From Paracoccus sp. C2R09 (lineage in GTDB: Bacteria; Pseudomonadota; Alphaproteobacteria; Rhodobacterales; Rhodobacteraceae), in assembly GCF_018860625.1 (NCBI RefSeq), contig NZ_JAHKQB010000010.1, positions 1 to 64,000 on the forward strand: a stretch of DNA of 64,000 nucleotides, written 5' to 3'. The notes under the pieces are model-generated. The model saw nothing but the letters and a program-made list of their open reading frames with translations, ran no database searches and had not been told where the DNA came from. A program made the translations under genes and the position numbers. Shown here piece by piece: positions 1 through 8,226 of this stretch (within the stretch, counting starts at the first letter, position 1; each line of letters opens with the position of its first letter).

Positions 1-15
1 CAAACCCGGCGCGGT

Positions 16-282
16 TCAGACCGCTTCATCGTCGTGGTTGCCAATAATCAGATGCTTGCGACCTGGCAGGCTGTGAAACCAGCTCTCGAATTGTGCCGTA
101 TCGTCAGCGCGACCGAAGGCGAAATCTCCCAAGATCCAGACGTCATCATCATGCGCGACGCAGGCCTGGAAGTTAGCGATCAGGGCCGCGTTCATCTCCG
201 CGGTTGAGGCGAAGGGGCGCTTGCAGAAGTCGATGATGCGGTGGTGGCCGAAGTGCAGGTCGGCCGAATACCAGTTGGCCAT
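16..282 (-). pseudogene. truncated metallophosphoesterase
   Basis: This frame encodes 88 residues that match the N-terminal part of small calcineurin-like phosphoesterases. The metal-binding signatures are DLHFGHH near the start, GDFAFG in the middle and GNHD near the end. Family members usually continue for several dozen residues past GNHD with further histidine ligands, but here a TGA follows almost at once. The start at 282 is chosen because GGAGG lies just upstream; an in-frame ATG at 330 has no such site. The missing half could lie in another frame beyond the window edge, so this is either a frameshifted pseudogene or a sequencing error. The family call is firm; the broken status is inferred. 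Confidence 0.55.
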
Positions 283-473
283 ATCTGTGCCCTCCGTGCT
301 CGTCAGACCACAGTTTAGGGACGAGATCACACCGGCGCAAATGCCTGTTAGTTCAGAAGGATTCTGTACGGCGAGACGTTTGGAATGTCAGCAGATGCCA
401 GTCTTGCCCGAGCAAGATGCCAAATAGAACCGGATAGGTTCCAATCTTCGGCGAACGTCACATTACTGGAAAT

Positions 474-548
474 TGGCTGGGGCGGTAGGATTCGAACCTA
501 CGGTACACGGTACCAAAAACCGATGCCTTACCACTTGGCCACGCCCCA
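474..548 (-). tRNA. tRNA-Gln (UUG)
   Basis: On the minus strand the sequence folds as a cloverleaf. The acceptor stem is TGGGGCG with CGCCCCA, the discriminator is G, and the CCA end is encoded at 476-474. The T arm carries GGTTCGAATCC. The anticodon loop reads TTTTGGT, giving anticodon TTG, which reads CAA and CAG as glutamine. The outermost anticodon-stem pair is a T-T mismatch. No integrase or direct repeat lies next to it, so it does not look like an occupied attachment site. Confidence 0.95.
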
Positions 549-558
549 ACTGTGTGAG

Positions 559-587
559 GGTGATTACAAAACCCGTCGGGGGGGTGC
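559..587 (-). promoter_or_regulatory. probable promoter of tRNA-Gln
   Basis: Reading leftward, a TTGCAC box (587-582) is followed by a 17-bp spacer and TAATCA (564-559). Transcription would start a few bases before the tRNA 5' end at 548. The geometry fits a housekeeping sigma-70 promoter. It is inferred from spacing and position only. Confidence 0.4.
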
Positions 588-632
588 AAGTCGAAAATTG
601 CAGAAATGTTGTGACTTTTTTCGAAGCCCGAT

Positions 633-1817
633 ATGCCCCCTTTCATGGAACATTGGGACATCGTCATCTTGGGTGCCGGCGCGGCTGGTTTGTTCTGTGC
701 TGGCAGTGCGCTGGCGCAGGGCAGGCGGGTTCTGGTGCTGGATCATGCCGCCAAACCGGCCGAGAAGATTCGCATCTCGGGCGGGGGGCGGTGCAACTTC
801 ACGAACATGGCGACGGGGCGGGATCGCTTCCTGTCGGCCAATCCGCGCTTCGCGGCCAGTGCGCTGTCGCGCTACAAGCCCGCCGATTTCGTGGGGCTGG
901 TGGATGCGGCGGGAATCGCCTGGCACGAAAAGACGCAAGGGCAGCTGTTCTGCGACGGCAAGGCCACGCAGATCACCGACATGCTGCTGCGCCGGATGCG
1001 CGGGGCAGAGCTGCGGCTGGAAACGCCCGTCGATGCCGTCGTGCGGGGGGCGGACGGGTTTCGCCTGACGGGGCAGGGCCTAGACGTCCTGACGCCCCGG
1101 CTGGTGGTGGCGACGGGGGGCAAGTCCATCCCCAAGATCGGCGCCACGGGTTTCGCCTATGACCTTGCGCAGCAATTCGGCCTGGAAATGGTGGAGACGC
1201 GTCCCGGTCTGGTTCCCCTGACCTTTGCCGAACAGGATCTTGCGCAGACCAAGCCGCTGGCGGGCATCGCGACGGATGCGCGGATCGTCCATGGTGGCGG
1301 CAGCTTCCGTGATGCGCTGCTCTATACCCATCGCGGGATCAGCGGGCCGTCAATCCTGCAGATCAGCAGCTTCTGGCGCGCGGGCGAGGAGTTGCGCGTG
1401 GATCTGGCCCCCGAAACCGACATGGGTCAGTGGCTGCGCGATCAGCGCGGGCAGGCGGGGCGGGTGGCCATCGCGACGGTTCTTTCGCGCATCCTGCCCG
1501 AGCGTCTGGCCCATGCCATCGCCGAGGAGGCCGGCCTGACCAAGGCGCGGCTGGCGGATCAGAACAACAAGCGGCTGGATCAGCTGGCCGCACGGATCAA
1601 CGCATGGACCCTGCGCCCCGTGGGAACCGAGGGTTATCGCACTGCCGAAGTGACGCTCGGCGGTGTGGATACGCGCGATCTGGATGCCAAGACCATGGAG
1701 GCCCGCAAGGTGCCGGGGCTGCATTTCATCGGGGAATGCGTCGATGTCACCGGCTGGCTTGGGGGCTACAACTTCCAATGGGCCTGGGCATCGGCAGATG
1801 CCGCAGGCCGCGCCTAG
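633..1817 (+). CDS. HI0933/YhiN-family FAD-dependent oxidoreductase
   Basis: The 394-residue product is a flavoprotein of the HI0933 (YhiN/BaiN-like) family. It has an N-terminal dinucleotide-binding Rossmann motif GAGAAGLFCA near residue 14, followed by the family signature SGGGRCNFTN near residue 50. The C-terminus has GGYNFQWAWASG-like residues that close the FAD site. Length matches the family. The physiological substrate of these enzymes is generally unknown; some reduce steroid or bile-acid enones in gut bacteria, which cannot be carried over here. A second ATG at 645 is possible, and neither start has a strong ribosome-binding site. Its stop overlaps the convergent mscS-like gene by 4 bases. 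Confidence 0.85.
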   Translation: MPPFMEHWDIVILGAGAAGLFCAGSALAQGRRVLVLDHAAKPAEKIRISGGGRCNFTNMATGRDRFLSANPRFAASALSRYKPADFVGLVDAAGIAWHEKTQGQLFCDGKATQITDMLLRRMRGAELRLETPVDAVVRGADGFRLTGQGLDVLTPRLVVATGGKSIPKIGATGFAYDLAQQFGLEMVETRPGLVPLTFAEQDLAQTKPLAGIATDARIVHGGGSFRDALLYTHRGISGPSILQISSFWRAGEELRVDLAPETDMGQWLRDQRGQAGRVAIATVLSRILPERLAHAIAEEAGLTKARLADQNNKRLDQLAARINAWTLRPVGTEGYRTAEVTLGGVDTRDLDAKTMEARKVPGLHFIGECVDVTGWLGGYNFQWAWASADAAGRA

Positions 1818-3124
1818 CGCGAGGGGGTCAGCAGGTCGCGCCCGTCATCGACGCGTTCGCGCTCGATGATCTCTTCGAATGCCGCGTCGGGGCCGACATC
1901 GCGCAGGCGCGGATCGGCGGGGCGGACCCGGTGTTGCGCCGCAGCCAAGGGCGATGCGTCCGGCTGCTCGATCTGGATTCTGTGGACCAGTTCGGGCGGC
2001 AGGAAACCTTTGGCGTCCAGCGCGTGATGCAGCAGACGAAACGCCTCGCCCCGGGCAAGTTCGAAATCCGTGCCCTCTTGCGAGACCCAGCCCCCGGCGC
2101 GCAGGATCAGATGTTCGGGGCCTGCGGCATCCAGCCATGCGATGGGTTCGGGACGTTTCATCACGAAATCCATCCCCCCGAGCGTCTTGAGCGCCAGGTC
2201 GCGCGCGCGCCCCAGATCCGCCGCGGGGTCCAGCGTAATATCCACCATGAAGCGACGTTCGGGATTGCGGGTGAAGTTCGTCAGCACCGCCTTGTAGATG
2301 ATCTGGTTCGGAATGCGGATGTGATTGCCGTCCAGCGTCAGCAGCGTGGTGCCCCGGCTGGTCAGGCGAATGACGCGGCCACGCAGGCCGTTCACCTCGA
2401 TCAGGTCGTTGGGATTGAAGGGCTGACGCAGCGACAGAAGCATGGTCGCGACGAACCCCTCGATCGTGTCGCGCGCCGCAAAGCTGAGCGACAGGCCGAA
2501 GATGCCCGCAGCCCCCAGCAGCGTGCCCAGAAGCGCGCGCGCGCCCATCAGGTCCAGCGCCACGACAAGCGCCACGATCCAGGCGATCAGGCGGATAGCC
2601 TGCGCCAGGAAACCCGCGATGAAGGGGTTGGGCGCGATGTGCGTCAGCGTTTTTTCACGGCGCGACAGCCAGCCCCCCAGCAGCACGATCACGCTACCGA
2701 CCAGCAGGCCCAGTGCCACGAAGGGCAGGCCCGCGACCACGGCGGTCATGCGCGACTGAAATCGTGCCCGAACCGTTTCCAACCGGGTGGCAAGGTCGGT
2801 CGAGGGATGAACCTCGTTCCGGATCGACACCACGCCGTCGACGCGGCCGATCAGCCCCAGAAGGCGGTCGATCGCGTCCTGTTCGGCGACCTCGCCATCA
2901 AGCGTGACGATGCCTGCATCGACCTCGGCCTTGATGCCGTCGAATTCGGGAAGCTGTGCAAGGATGCTGCCGATCCGGTTCAGGATCGCCAGATCGGTCG
3001 CGCCGATATCCGCGACCGAGATGGTGCCCGCAGGGGTCGCCAGATCGGTCGCGTCCTGAGCGTATGCGGGCGCCGCCGCAAGCGACAGCGCCAGAAGGGC
3101 GGCGTGGAGAAAACTGCGCATCAT
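1814..3124 (-). CDS. MscS-family mechanosensitive channel with N-terminal BON domain
   Basis: The 436-residue protein starts with a cleavable signal peptide ending in PAYAQD. A BON-like periplasmic domain (about residues 45-105) follows, then transmembrane helices and an MscS core. The pore helix and beta domain are recognisable as GLSLSFAARDTIEGF and the RQPFNPNDLIEVNG stretch, with NRXIPNQ-like HIRIPNQ after them. Such channels release solutes when membrane tension rises; the BON domain may bind envelope polymers or lipids. The ATG overlaps the kdsA stop by 4 bases, so it is the last gene of the kpsT-kpsE-kdsA block. A role linked to capsule-bearing envelopes is inference from that context. 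Confidence 0.87.
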   Translation of the reverse strand: MMRSFLHAALLALSLAAAPAYAQDATDLATPAGTISVADIGATDLAILNRIGSILAQLPEFDGIKAEVDAGIVTLDGEVAEQDAIDRLLGLIGRVDGVVSIRNEVHPSTDLATRLETVRARFQSRMTAVVAGLPFVALGLLVGSVIVLLGGWLSRREKTLTHIAPNPFIAGFLAQAIRLIAWIVALVVALDLMGARALLGTLLGAAGIFGLSLSFAARDTIEGFVATMLLSLRQPFNPNDLIEVNGLRGRVIRLTSRGTTLLTLDGNHIRIPNQIIYKAVLTNFTRNPERRFMVDITLDPAADLGRARDLALKTLGGMDFVMKRPEPIAWLDAAGPEHLILRAGGWVSQEGTDFELARGEAFRLLHHALDAKGFLPPELVHRIQIEQPDASPLAAAQHRVRPADPRLRDVGPDAAFEEIIERERVDDGRDLLTPSR

Positions 3125-3963
3125 GCGTTCAGCGGATCGGCCTTTGCCAGCTGATCGAACTGCATCAGCGACCGGATCAGTGCGGGCATCCGGTCCAGAT
3201 GGACCATGTTCGGCCCGTCCGAGGGGGCGTTGTCGGGGTCCTCATGCGTCTCGATGAAGACGCCGCCCACGCCAAGCGCCACCGCCGCGCGGGCCATGAC
3301 CGGCGCGAATTCGCGCTGCCCGCCCGATGCGCCGCCCAGGCCGCCGGGTTGCTGGACCGAATGGGTCGCATCCATGATCACCGGGTAACCGGTCCGCGCC
3401 ATGATGGGCAGCGACCGCATGTCGGCTACCAGCGCGTTATAGCCGAAGCTTGCGCCGCGTTCGGTCAGCAGGATGTTGTCGTTCCCGGTCGAGGCGACCT
3501 TGGCGGCCACGTTGGGCATGTCCCAGGGCGCAAGGAACTGCCCCTTCTTGATGTTGACCACGGCGCCGGTCTCGCCCGCCGCCAGCAGCAGGTCCGTCTG
3601 ACGGCACAGGAAGGCCGGGATCTGGATGATGTCCACGATGCCCGCGGCCTTGCGGGCCTGTTCGGCGTCATGGATATCCGTCAGGACGGGGCAACCGAAG
3701 GCTTCGCGCACATCCGACAGGATGCGCAGCCCTTCCTCGATGCCCAGCCCGCGCCTGCCCGCAAGCGAGGTCCGGTTCGCCTTGTCGTAGCTTGCCTTGA
3801 AGACATAGGACGCGCCCGCATCGGCACAGGCCCGGGCCATGGTTTCGGCGATCATCATCGCGTGGTCGCGGCTTTCCAGCTGGCAGGGGCCCGCGATCAC
3901 CGTCAGGGGCAGATCGTTGCCGCAGGTGATCGGGCCGATCTTGATGTGTTTCTGTTCGGTCAT
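3121..3963 (-). CDS. kdsA: 3-deoxy-8-phosphooctulonate (Kdo-8-P) synthase
   Basis: This 280-residue cytosolic enzyme condenses phosphoenolpyruvate with arabinose 5-phosphate to Kdo 8-phosphate, the first step to CMP-Kdo for lipid A core and Kdo-linked capsules. Seen in the sequence are AGPCQLES near residue 25, the LTDIHD metal/substrate segment, KKGQFLAPWDM, LLTERGASFGYN and an FIETHEDPD segment near the C-terminus. Length is normal for KdsA. It overlaps kpsE by 4 bases upstream and the mscS-like gene by 4 bases downstream, so all are probably one transcript. Placement with kps genes suggests supply of the Kdo linker for capsule as well as lipopolysaccharide. Confidence 0.96.
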   Translation of the reverse strand: MTEQKHIKIGPITCGNDLPLTVIAGPCQLESRDHAMMIAETMARACADAGASYVFKASYDKANRTSLAGRRGLGIEEGLRILSDVREAFGCPVLTDIHDAEQARKAAGIVDIIQIPAFLCRQTDLLLAAGETGAVVNIKKGQFLAPWDMPNVAAKVASTGNDNILLTERGASFGYNALVADMRSLPIMARTGYPVIMDATHSVQQPGGLGGASGGQREFAPVMARAAVALGVGGVFIETHEDPDNAPSDGPNMVHLDRMPALIRSLMQFDQLAKADPLNA

Positions 3964-5663
3964 GTGGAAACCTGTTCGCGAAGGATGGAGGCCGTCAGCG
4001 ACAACATCAGGTAGATCCCCGAGAAGATCAGCAGTGCCACGATGGTGTTCTGAAACGCCTTTGGATAGGTCGCCTCGTCCGGGGGGATCGGCGCGACCGA
4101 GATGGAAAGATAGCGAACCTGCTTGTTCGCCTCGATGCGCGCAGTTTCCATCTGTGCGGCGGCGGCTGCAAGCAGTTCCTGACGCGTGGCCAATTCCGCT
4201 TCGGCCACGCGCAGGCGACCGGCCACGGCGGCAAGGGAGCTGCGTTCCTCGCTGCCCTGGGTCAGGGCGGTGCGGGTTTCCTGGATCAACGCGCGCAATC
4301 GGGTGATGTCGCCGCGCACGGCATCGACGCGGCTTTGCACGGGCGAGGGGTTCGCCAGAAGCTGTCCCAGCTCCAGCTGCTTCTCGGTCAGCTGCGCTTC
4401 CAGCGCGGAAACCTGGCCCATCACGACACCGCTCTCGGCGGCGGGGTCCAGCACGCCCAGCTGTTCCTGCAATTCCTGAACGCGGATCTGGGCGGCCAGC
4501 ATCTTCGCCTCGGCATCCTCGTAGGATTGCGCGGCGCCGTCCATCTGGTCCGACCGCAGGCGCGAGGTCAGCGTATCGACCTGCTGTTCCGCATAGGAGA
4601 TGAGCGCGCGGCTGAATTCCTCGGAGAGTTCGGGCGAGGGTGCGATGACCTTCATGTTCAGCACCCCCTCGGTCGGGTCATAGCCGATCTTGACCGAATC
4701 CCTGTAGACGCCGAAGGCCTCTTCGTTCGAGGCGTCTGCGGGAAGGCGCTGCACCGGGTCCATCGAGGGATCCTGAAAGGCGCGCTTGAACCCGTGGTCC
4801 TGATCCAGCCGCAGCATCGCGTTGCGAGAGGTGAGATAGCTCTGGACCGCCACGGCGTCGGTATTCGTGGACATCGCGGCACCGGCAAGCGCGGCCCCGA
4901 TGCCTCCGCCCGATCCGCTGCTGTCGGCGGACTGGATCTGGAACTGCGATTCGGTCGCAAATAGCGGGCTGGCCACGTTCGAATAATACCAGCCGACGAC
5001 GGCCGTGGGCACGAACACGAAGATCGTCAGGCGGACCGCCAGCATGGTCAGGCGCCGGCGTCTGCGGCGCGCGATATCCTGCTGGATGCGGTAAATCTCG
5101 GCGGCGCGGCGGTCCTCGGTCAGCTGTTCGCGCGACGGCAGGTTCGGTGTGGCCTTGTCGCCGGGGACGGGGGCCGGGGGCTGGGCGCGGATGGCGGGCG
5201 GGTTCGGGGCGGGTTCGGATTGCGCGCGCTGCCCTTCGGAACTGAGGATCTGGCCCACGGCCCCCCGATGCGACGGGTCGATGCCGCGTTCGCGAAGGCG
5301 CAGCACGGCCTCCTCTCCGCTGGCAACGTCGATCTTGTGCAGCTGTGCGATGCGGCGTGCGATCCGAAGCTGTCGGTCGGTCAGCTTCTCGGCCCGGATC
5401 GCGTCCAGCCGGGCGTCCGGATCGCCCTTCGCGGGGCCGGGCCCGGCGGCCTTCGCGGGCGCCATGCCCTCGAACCCATCGGGGATCTCCTCGGTCGCGG
5501 TGAACCGCTTCAGCTTCTCGGCCCGGATCTGCGTGGCATTGGGCAGCGCCTGCCGGGCTGCGGCCCGGGCCACATCCGGGCGTGCCTCGGGACTGCCGAG
5601 GCCCGGCTTGACGGATTCCGCGACCGAACCGTGGAAGCGACGTGCCTTAGGCGGTGTAATCAT
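3960..5663 (-). CDS. kpsE: capsule polysaccharide export inner-membrane protein KpsE, long N-terminal extension
   Basis: The 567-residue protein is a polysaccharide co-polymerase of the KpsE/BexC type, which links the ABC exporter to the outer-membrane channel. A first membrane helix lies near residues 205-227 and a second close to the C-terminus, with a long periplasmic coiled-coil stretch between them. The family is usually about 380 residues; here an extra cytoplasmic region of about 200 residues precedes the first helix. It is rich in Ala and Pro, contains IRAEKL twice (about residues 46 and 89) and has a basic run RRRRR just before the membrane. It overlaps kpsT by 17 bases and kdsA by 4. 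No kpsM is present nearby. Confidence 0.87.
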   Translation of the reverse strand: MITPPKARRFHGSVAESVKPGLGSPEARPDVARAAARQALPNATQIRAEKLKRFTATEEIPDGFEGMAPAKAAGPGPAKGDPDARLDAIRAEKLTDRQLRIARRIAQLHKIDVASGEEAVLRLRERGIDPSHRGAVGQILSSEGQRAQSEPAPNPPAIRAQPPAPVPGDKATPNLPSREQLTEDRRAAEIYRIQQDIARRRRRRLTMLAVRLTIFVFVPTAVVGWYYSNVASPLFATESQFQIQSADSSGSGGGIGAALAGAAMSTNTDAVAVQSYLTSRNAMLRLDQDHGFKRAFQDPSMDPVQRLPADASNEEAFGVYRDSVKIGYDPTEGVLNMKVIAPSPELSEEFSRALISYAEQQVDTLTSRLRSDQMDGAAQSYEDAEAKMLAAQIRVQELQEQLGVLDPAAESGVVMGQVSALEAQLTEKQLELGQLLANPSPVQSRVDAVRGDITRLRALIQETRTALTQGSEERSSLAAVAGRLRVAEAELATRQELLAAAAAQMETARIEANKQVRYLSISVAPIPPDEATYPKAFQNTIVALLIFSGIYLMLSLTASILREQVST

Positions 5664-6300
5664 AATATTGCTTCGCCTCGTCCAGGGATTCGAACATGTA
5701 CAGCTTGCCGTCGCGCAGAACGGCGGCGCGATTGCAGAACTTCTCGATCGTCTTGGGCTGGTGCGACACGATCACCGTGGTGGAGGTCTGCAAACGCTCG
5801 AACAGCACGGTGCCCGCCTTGCGGTTGAATTCCACATCGGTGGTCTGGGGCATCCCCTCGTCGATCAGATAGATGTCGAAATCCAGCGCCAGCAGCAGGG
5901 CGAAATTGAACCGCTGCCGCATCCCCGCCGAATAGGTGCCGACCGGCATGTCGAAATATTCCGCGATATCGCAAAGCCATCTTGCAAAAGCCGATACGTA
6001 ATCGGGGTCCAGCCCGTAAATTCGGGCGATATAACGGGAGTTTTCATTCGCACTGTGCTTGCCGACCAGCCCGCCCATGAATCCCAGGGGGAACGAGATC
6101 CGGCAGTCGCGGCGGATGCGGCCCTCATCTGGCTGTTCCAGCCCGCACATCATGTTGACCAGCGTCGTCTTGCCCGTCCCGTTCGGCGCAAGTATCCCGA
6201 GCGAACTGCCCAGATCGACCCGGAACGAGGCCCGATCCAGGATCACCTTGTGCCGCTGGCCTGTCCAAAATGCCTTGGAAACGTCGTCGAATTCAAGCAT
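5647..6300 (-). CDS. kpsT: capsule polysaccharide ABC exporter ATP-binding subunit KpsT
   Basis: This 217-residue ATPase energises export of group 2-type capsule across the inner membrane. The Walker A motif APNGTGKT is near residues 38-45. The signature is the KpsT-type YSAGMRQR rather than LSGGQ. Walker B is DIYLIDE, and the switch histidine lies in VIVSHQP. Size and signature are those of KpsT/BexA. The partner permease KpsM is not encoded in this window, so it must lie elsewhere or have been separated. It appears to be the first gene of a leftward operon kpsT-kpsE-kdsA-mscS-like, with a 163-bp gap to the divergent glycosylase-like gene. Confidence 0.92.
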   Translation of the reverse strand: MLEFDDVSKAFWTGQRHKVILDRASFRVDLGSSLGILAPNGTGKTTLVNMMCGLEQPDEGRIRRDCRISFPLGFMGGLVGKHSANENSRYIARIYGLDPDYVSAFARWLCDIAEYFDMPVGTYSAGMRQRFNFALLLALDFDIYLIDEGMPQTTDVEFNRKAGTVLFERLQTSTTVIVSHQPKTIEKFCNRAAVLRDGKLYMFESLDEAKQYYDYTA

Positions 6301-6463
6301 GGCCCTAATTTACCGATCAAAATCATTACGGGGCGGGCCTTGCGGGGACCTCGCCCAATGGTCGTGACGCTAAGGGGCCCTCCGGCATGCTGCCCACCTT
6401 TGGACCATTTGACACCGCAACCCCCCGTTGTCGCCAGCATCGAGTGCCACGATATTAGATCAA

Positions 6464-7060
6464 ATGACGGATATCTATCGGCTTCAAGAACGGATTTGCG
6501 CCTGCAGGTTGTGCGCCGAACGCTTTGCCGCGACGGCGACGCGGCATCGCCCGCGGCCCGTGGCCTGGTTCGCGCCGGGCGCGCGCATCCTGGTGGTGGG
6601 GCAGGCCCCCGGTGCCAGGGTCCATGAAAGCGGACGGCCCTTCACGGATCGGTCGGGGGACCGGTTGCGCGACTGGATGGGCGTGGACGAGGCGACCTTC
6701 TATGACCGGTCCCGCATCGCGATCGTGCCGATGGCCTTCTGCTTTCCGGGATATGACGCCAAGGGGACCGACCTGCCGCCGCCGCCGATCTGCGCCGCCA
6801 CCTGGCGCAATCAGGTGATGGCCGCGCTGGCCCCGCGGCTGACACTGCTGATCGGCGGGCATGCCATGCGCTGGCATCTTGGCCGCCGTTCGGTGACCGA
6901 GACGGTGCGCGACTGGCGCAGCTTCGGACCCGACACGATCCCGCTGCCGCATCCCAGCTGGCGCAACACGGCATGGTTGCGTCGCAATCCCTGGTTTGCC
7001 GACGAACTGCTGCCCGTCCTGCGTGCGCGCGTCGCCACCGAGCTGCGCGAAAGCCGCTGA
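6464..7060 (+). CDS. uracil-DNA glycosylase family protein
   Basis: The 198-residue protein belongs to the uracil-DNA glycosylase-like superfamily. It has GQAPGARVHESGRPF near residue 45, equivalent to the GEAPG active-site loop of families 4 and 5, and HPSWRN near residue 170, equivalent to the HPSP DNA-intercalation loop. Only one Cys-x2-Cys pair is visible near the N-terminus (CACRLC), so a complete four-cysteine iron-sulfur site is not obvious. A role in removing uracil or a related damaged base is expected from the family, but the substrate is not proven. The ATG at 6464 is chosen over an upstream TTG. Confidence 0.78.
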   Translation: MTDIYRLQERICACRLCAERFAATATRHRPRPVAWFAPGARILVVGQAPGARVHESGRPFTDRSGDRLRDWMGVDEATFYDRSRIAIVPMAFCFPGYDAKGTDLPPPPICAATWRNQVMAALAPRLTLLIGGHAMRWHLGRRSVTETVRDWRSFGPDTIPLPHPSWRNTAWLRRNPWFADELLPVLRARVATELRESR

Positions 7061-7173
7061 TGCAGTGCGGGGATTGTCAAGACGGCGCATTTGTCTGACG
7101 ATGAACGGGTATTGCGTCGAAGGTGGCCCCGGCATATTCGCCCCTTCCGCATAGCGACAAAGGGAGAAGCAGC

Positions 7174-8139
7174 ATGAGCAAACTGAAACCGATCCTGTTC
7201 GGCACGGCCTTCGCGTTGGTCGCGGGCCCCGCGCTGGCCCAGGAAGAGCAGTTCATCACCATCGGCACCGGCGGCCAGACGGGCGTCTACTATGTCGTCG
7301 GTCAGTCGATCTGCCGCCTGGTGAACCGCGAAACCGCCGAAACGGGCCTGCGCTGCACCGCCCCGGCGACCGGCGGTTCGATCGACAACATCAACCAGAT
7401 CAAGTCCGGCGGCATGACCATGGGCGTGGCCCAGTCGGATTGGCAGTACCATGCCTATAACGGCAGCTCGGATTTCGAAGGCGACGCCTTCGACAAGCTG
7501 CGCTCGGTCTTCTCGGTCCATTCGGAACCCTTCACCGTCGTCGCGCGTGCGGATAGCGGCATCGAGACCTTCGAGGATCTGGCAGGCAAGCGCGTGAACG
7601 TGGGCAACCCCGGTTCGGGCACCCGCGGCACCTTCGAGGTCGTGCTGGACACGATGGGCATGTCAATGGACGACTTCTCGCTGTCCTCGGAGCTGCGCCC
7701 GGCTGAACAGTCGGCGGCCCTGGGCGACAACCAGGTCGATGCGATCAGCTATACCGTCGGCCACCCGAACGGCTCGATCCAGGAAGCGACCTCGACCGTC
7801 GATGCGCGCCTCGTGTCCGTGACCGGCGATGCGATCGACGCCCTGATCGAGGAGAACCCCTATTACGCCAAGGCCGTCATTCCGGGCGGCATGTATGCGG
7901 GCAACGACGAGGATACCGAGACCTTCGGCGTCAAGGCCACCTTCGTCACCTCCGAGGACATCCCCGAGGAAACCGTCTATCAGGTCGTGAAGGCCGTGTT
8001 CGACAATTTCGACCGCTTCAAGGGCCTGCACCCGGCATTCGCCAACCTGACCCCGGAAGAAATGGTCGCCGACGGCAACAGCGCGCCGCTGCATCCGGGC
8101 GCCGAGCGCTACTATCGCGAACAGGGCTGGGTCGAGTGA
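7174..8139 (+). CDS. TAXI-family TRAP transporter substrate-binding protein
   Basis: This 321-residue periplasmic protein begins with a signal peptide ending AGPALAQ. The mature part starts FITIGTGGQTGVYY, the hallmark of TAXI (TRAP-associated extracytoplasmic immunogenic) receptors. NPGSGTRGT in the middle contributes to the ligand site of this family, whose known ligands include glutamate-like acids, though the ligand cannot be read here. The start is set by AGGGAGAAG just upstream. The fused TRAP permease gene follows after 87 bp holding a strong hairpin, and a UspA-like gene closes the operon. Confidence 0.93.
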   Translation: MSKLKPILFGTAFALVAGPALAQEEQFITIGTGGQTGVYYVVGQSICRLVNRETAETGLRCTAPATGGSIDNINQIKSGGMTMGVAQSDWQYHAYNGSSDFEGDAFDKLRSVFSVHSEPFTVVARADSGIETFEDLAGKRVNVGNPGSGTRGTFEVVLDTMGMSMDDFSLSSELRPAEQSAALGDNQVDAISYTVGHPNGSIQEATSTVDARLVSVTGDAIDALIEENPYYAKAVIPGGMYAGNDEDTETFGVKATFVTSEDIPEETVYQVVKAVFDNFDRFKGLHPAFANLTPEEMVADGNSAPLHPGAERYYREQGWVE

Positions 8140-8154
8140 TCCGGACCTGACCAG

Positions 8155-8181
8155 AAGGGCGGCCCCGGCGGGCCGCCCTTT
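8155..8181 (+). terminator. intercistronic hairpin behind the TAXI receptor gene
   Basis: A perfect 11-bp stem (8155-8165 with 8170-8180) closes a CGGC loop and is followed by only three T residues. It sits between the receptor and permease genes. Such a structure can terminate part of the transcripts or protect the upstream message from 3' decay. Either would give more receptor than permease. Confidence 0.6.
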
Positions 8182-8226
8182 CATCATGAAGCAATAACGA
8201 CAAATCCAGATCCAAGGGGTGCCGTG

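Noticed and set aside
474..548. tRNA-Gln as an attachment site of an integrated element
   Set aside because: No integrase, no repeated tRNA 3' end and no foreign-looking genes lie beside it.
1430..3154. Long plus-strand frame opposite the MscS-like gene
   Set aside because: Low-complexity Arg/Gln/His composition and complete overlap with a well-supported gene.
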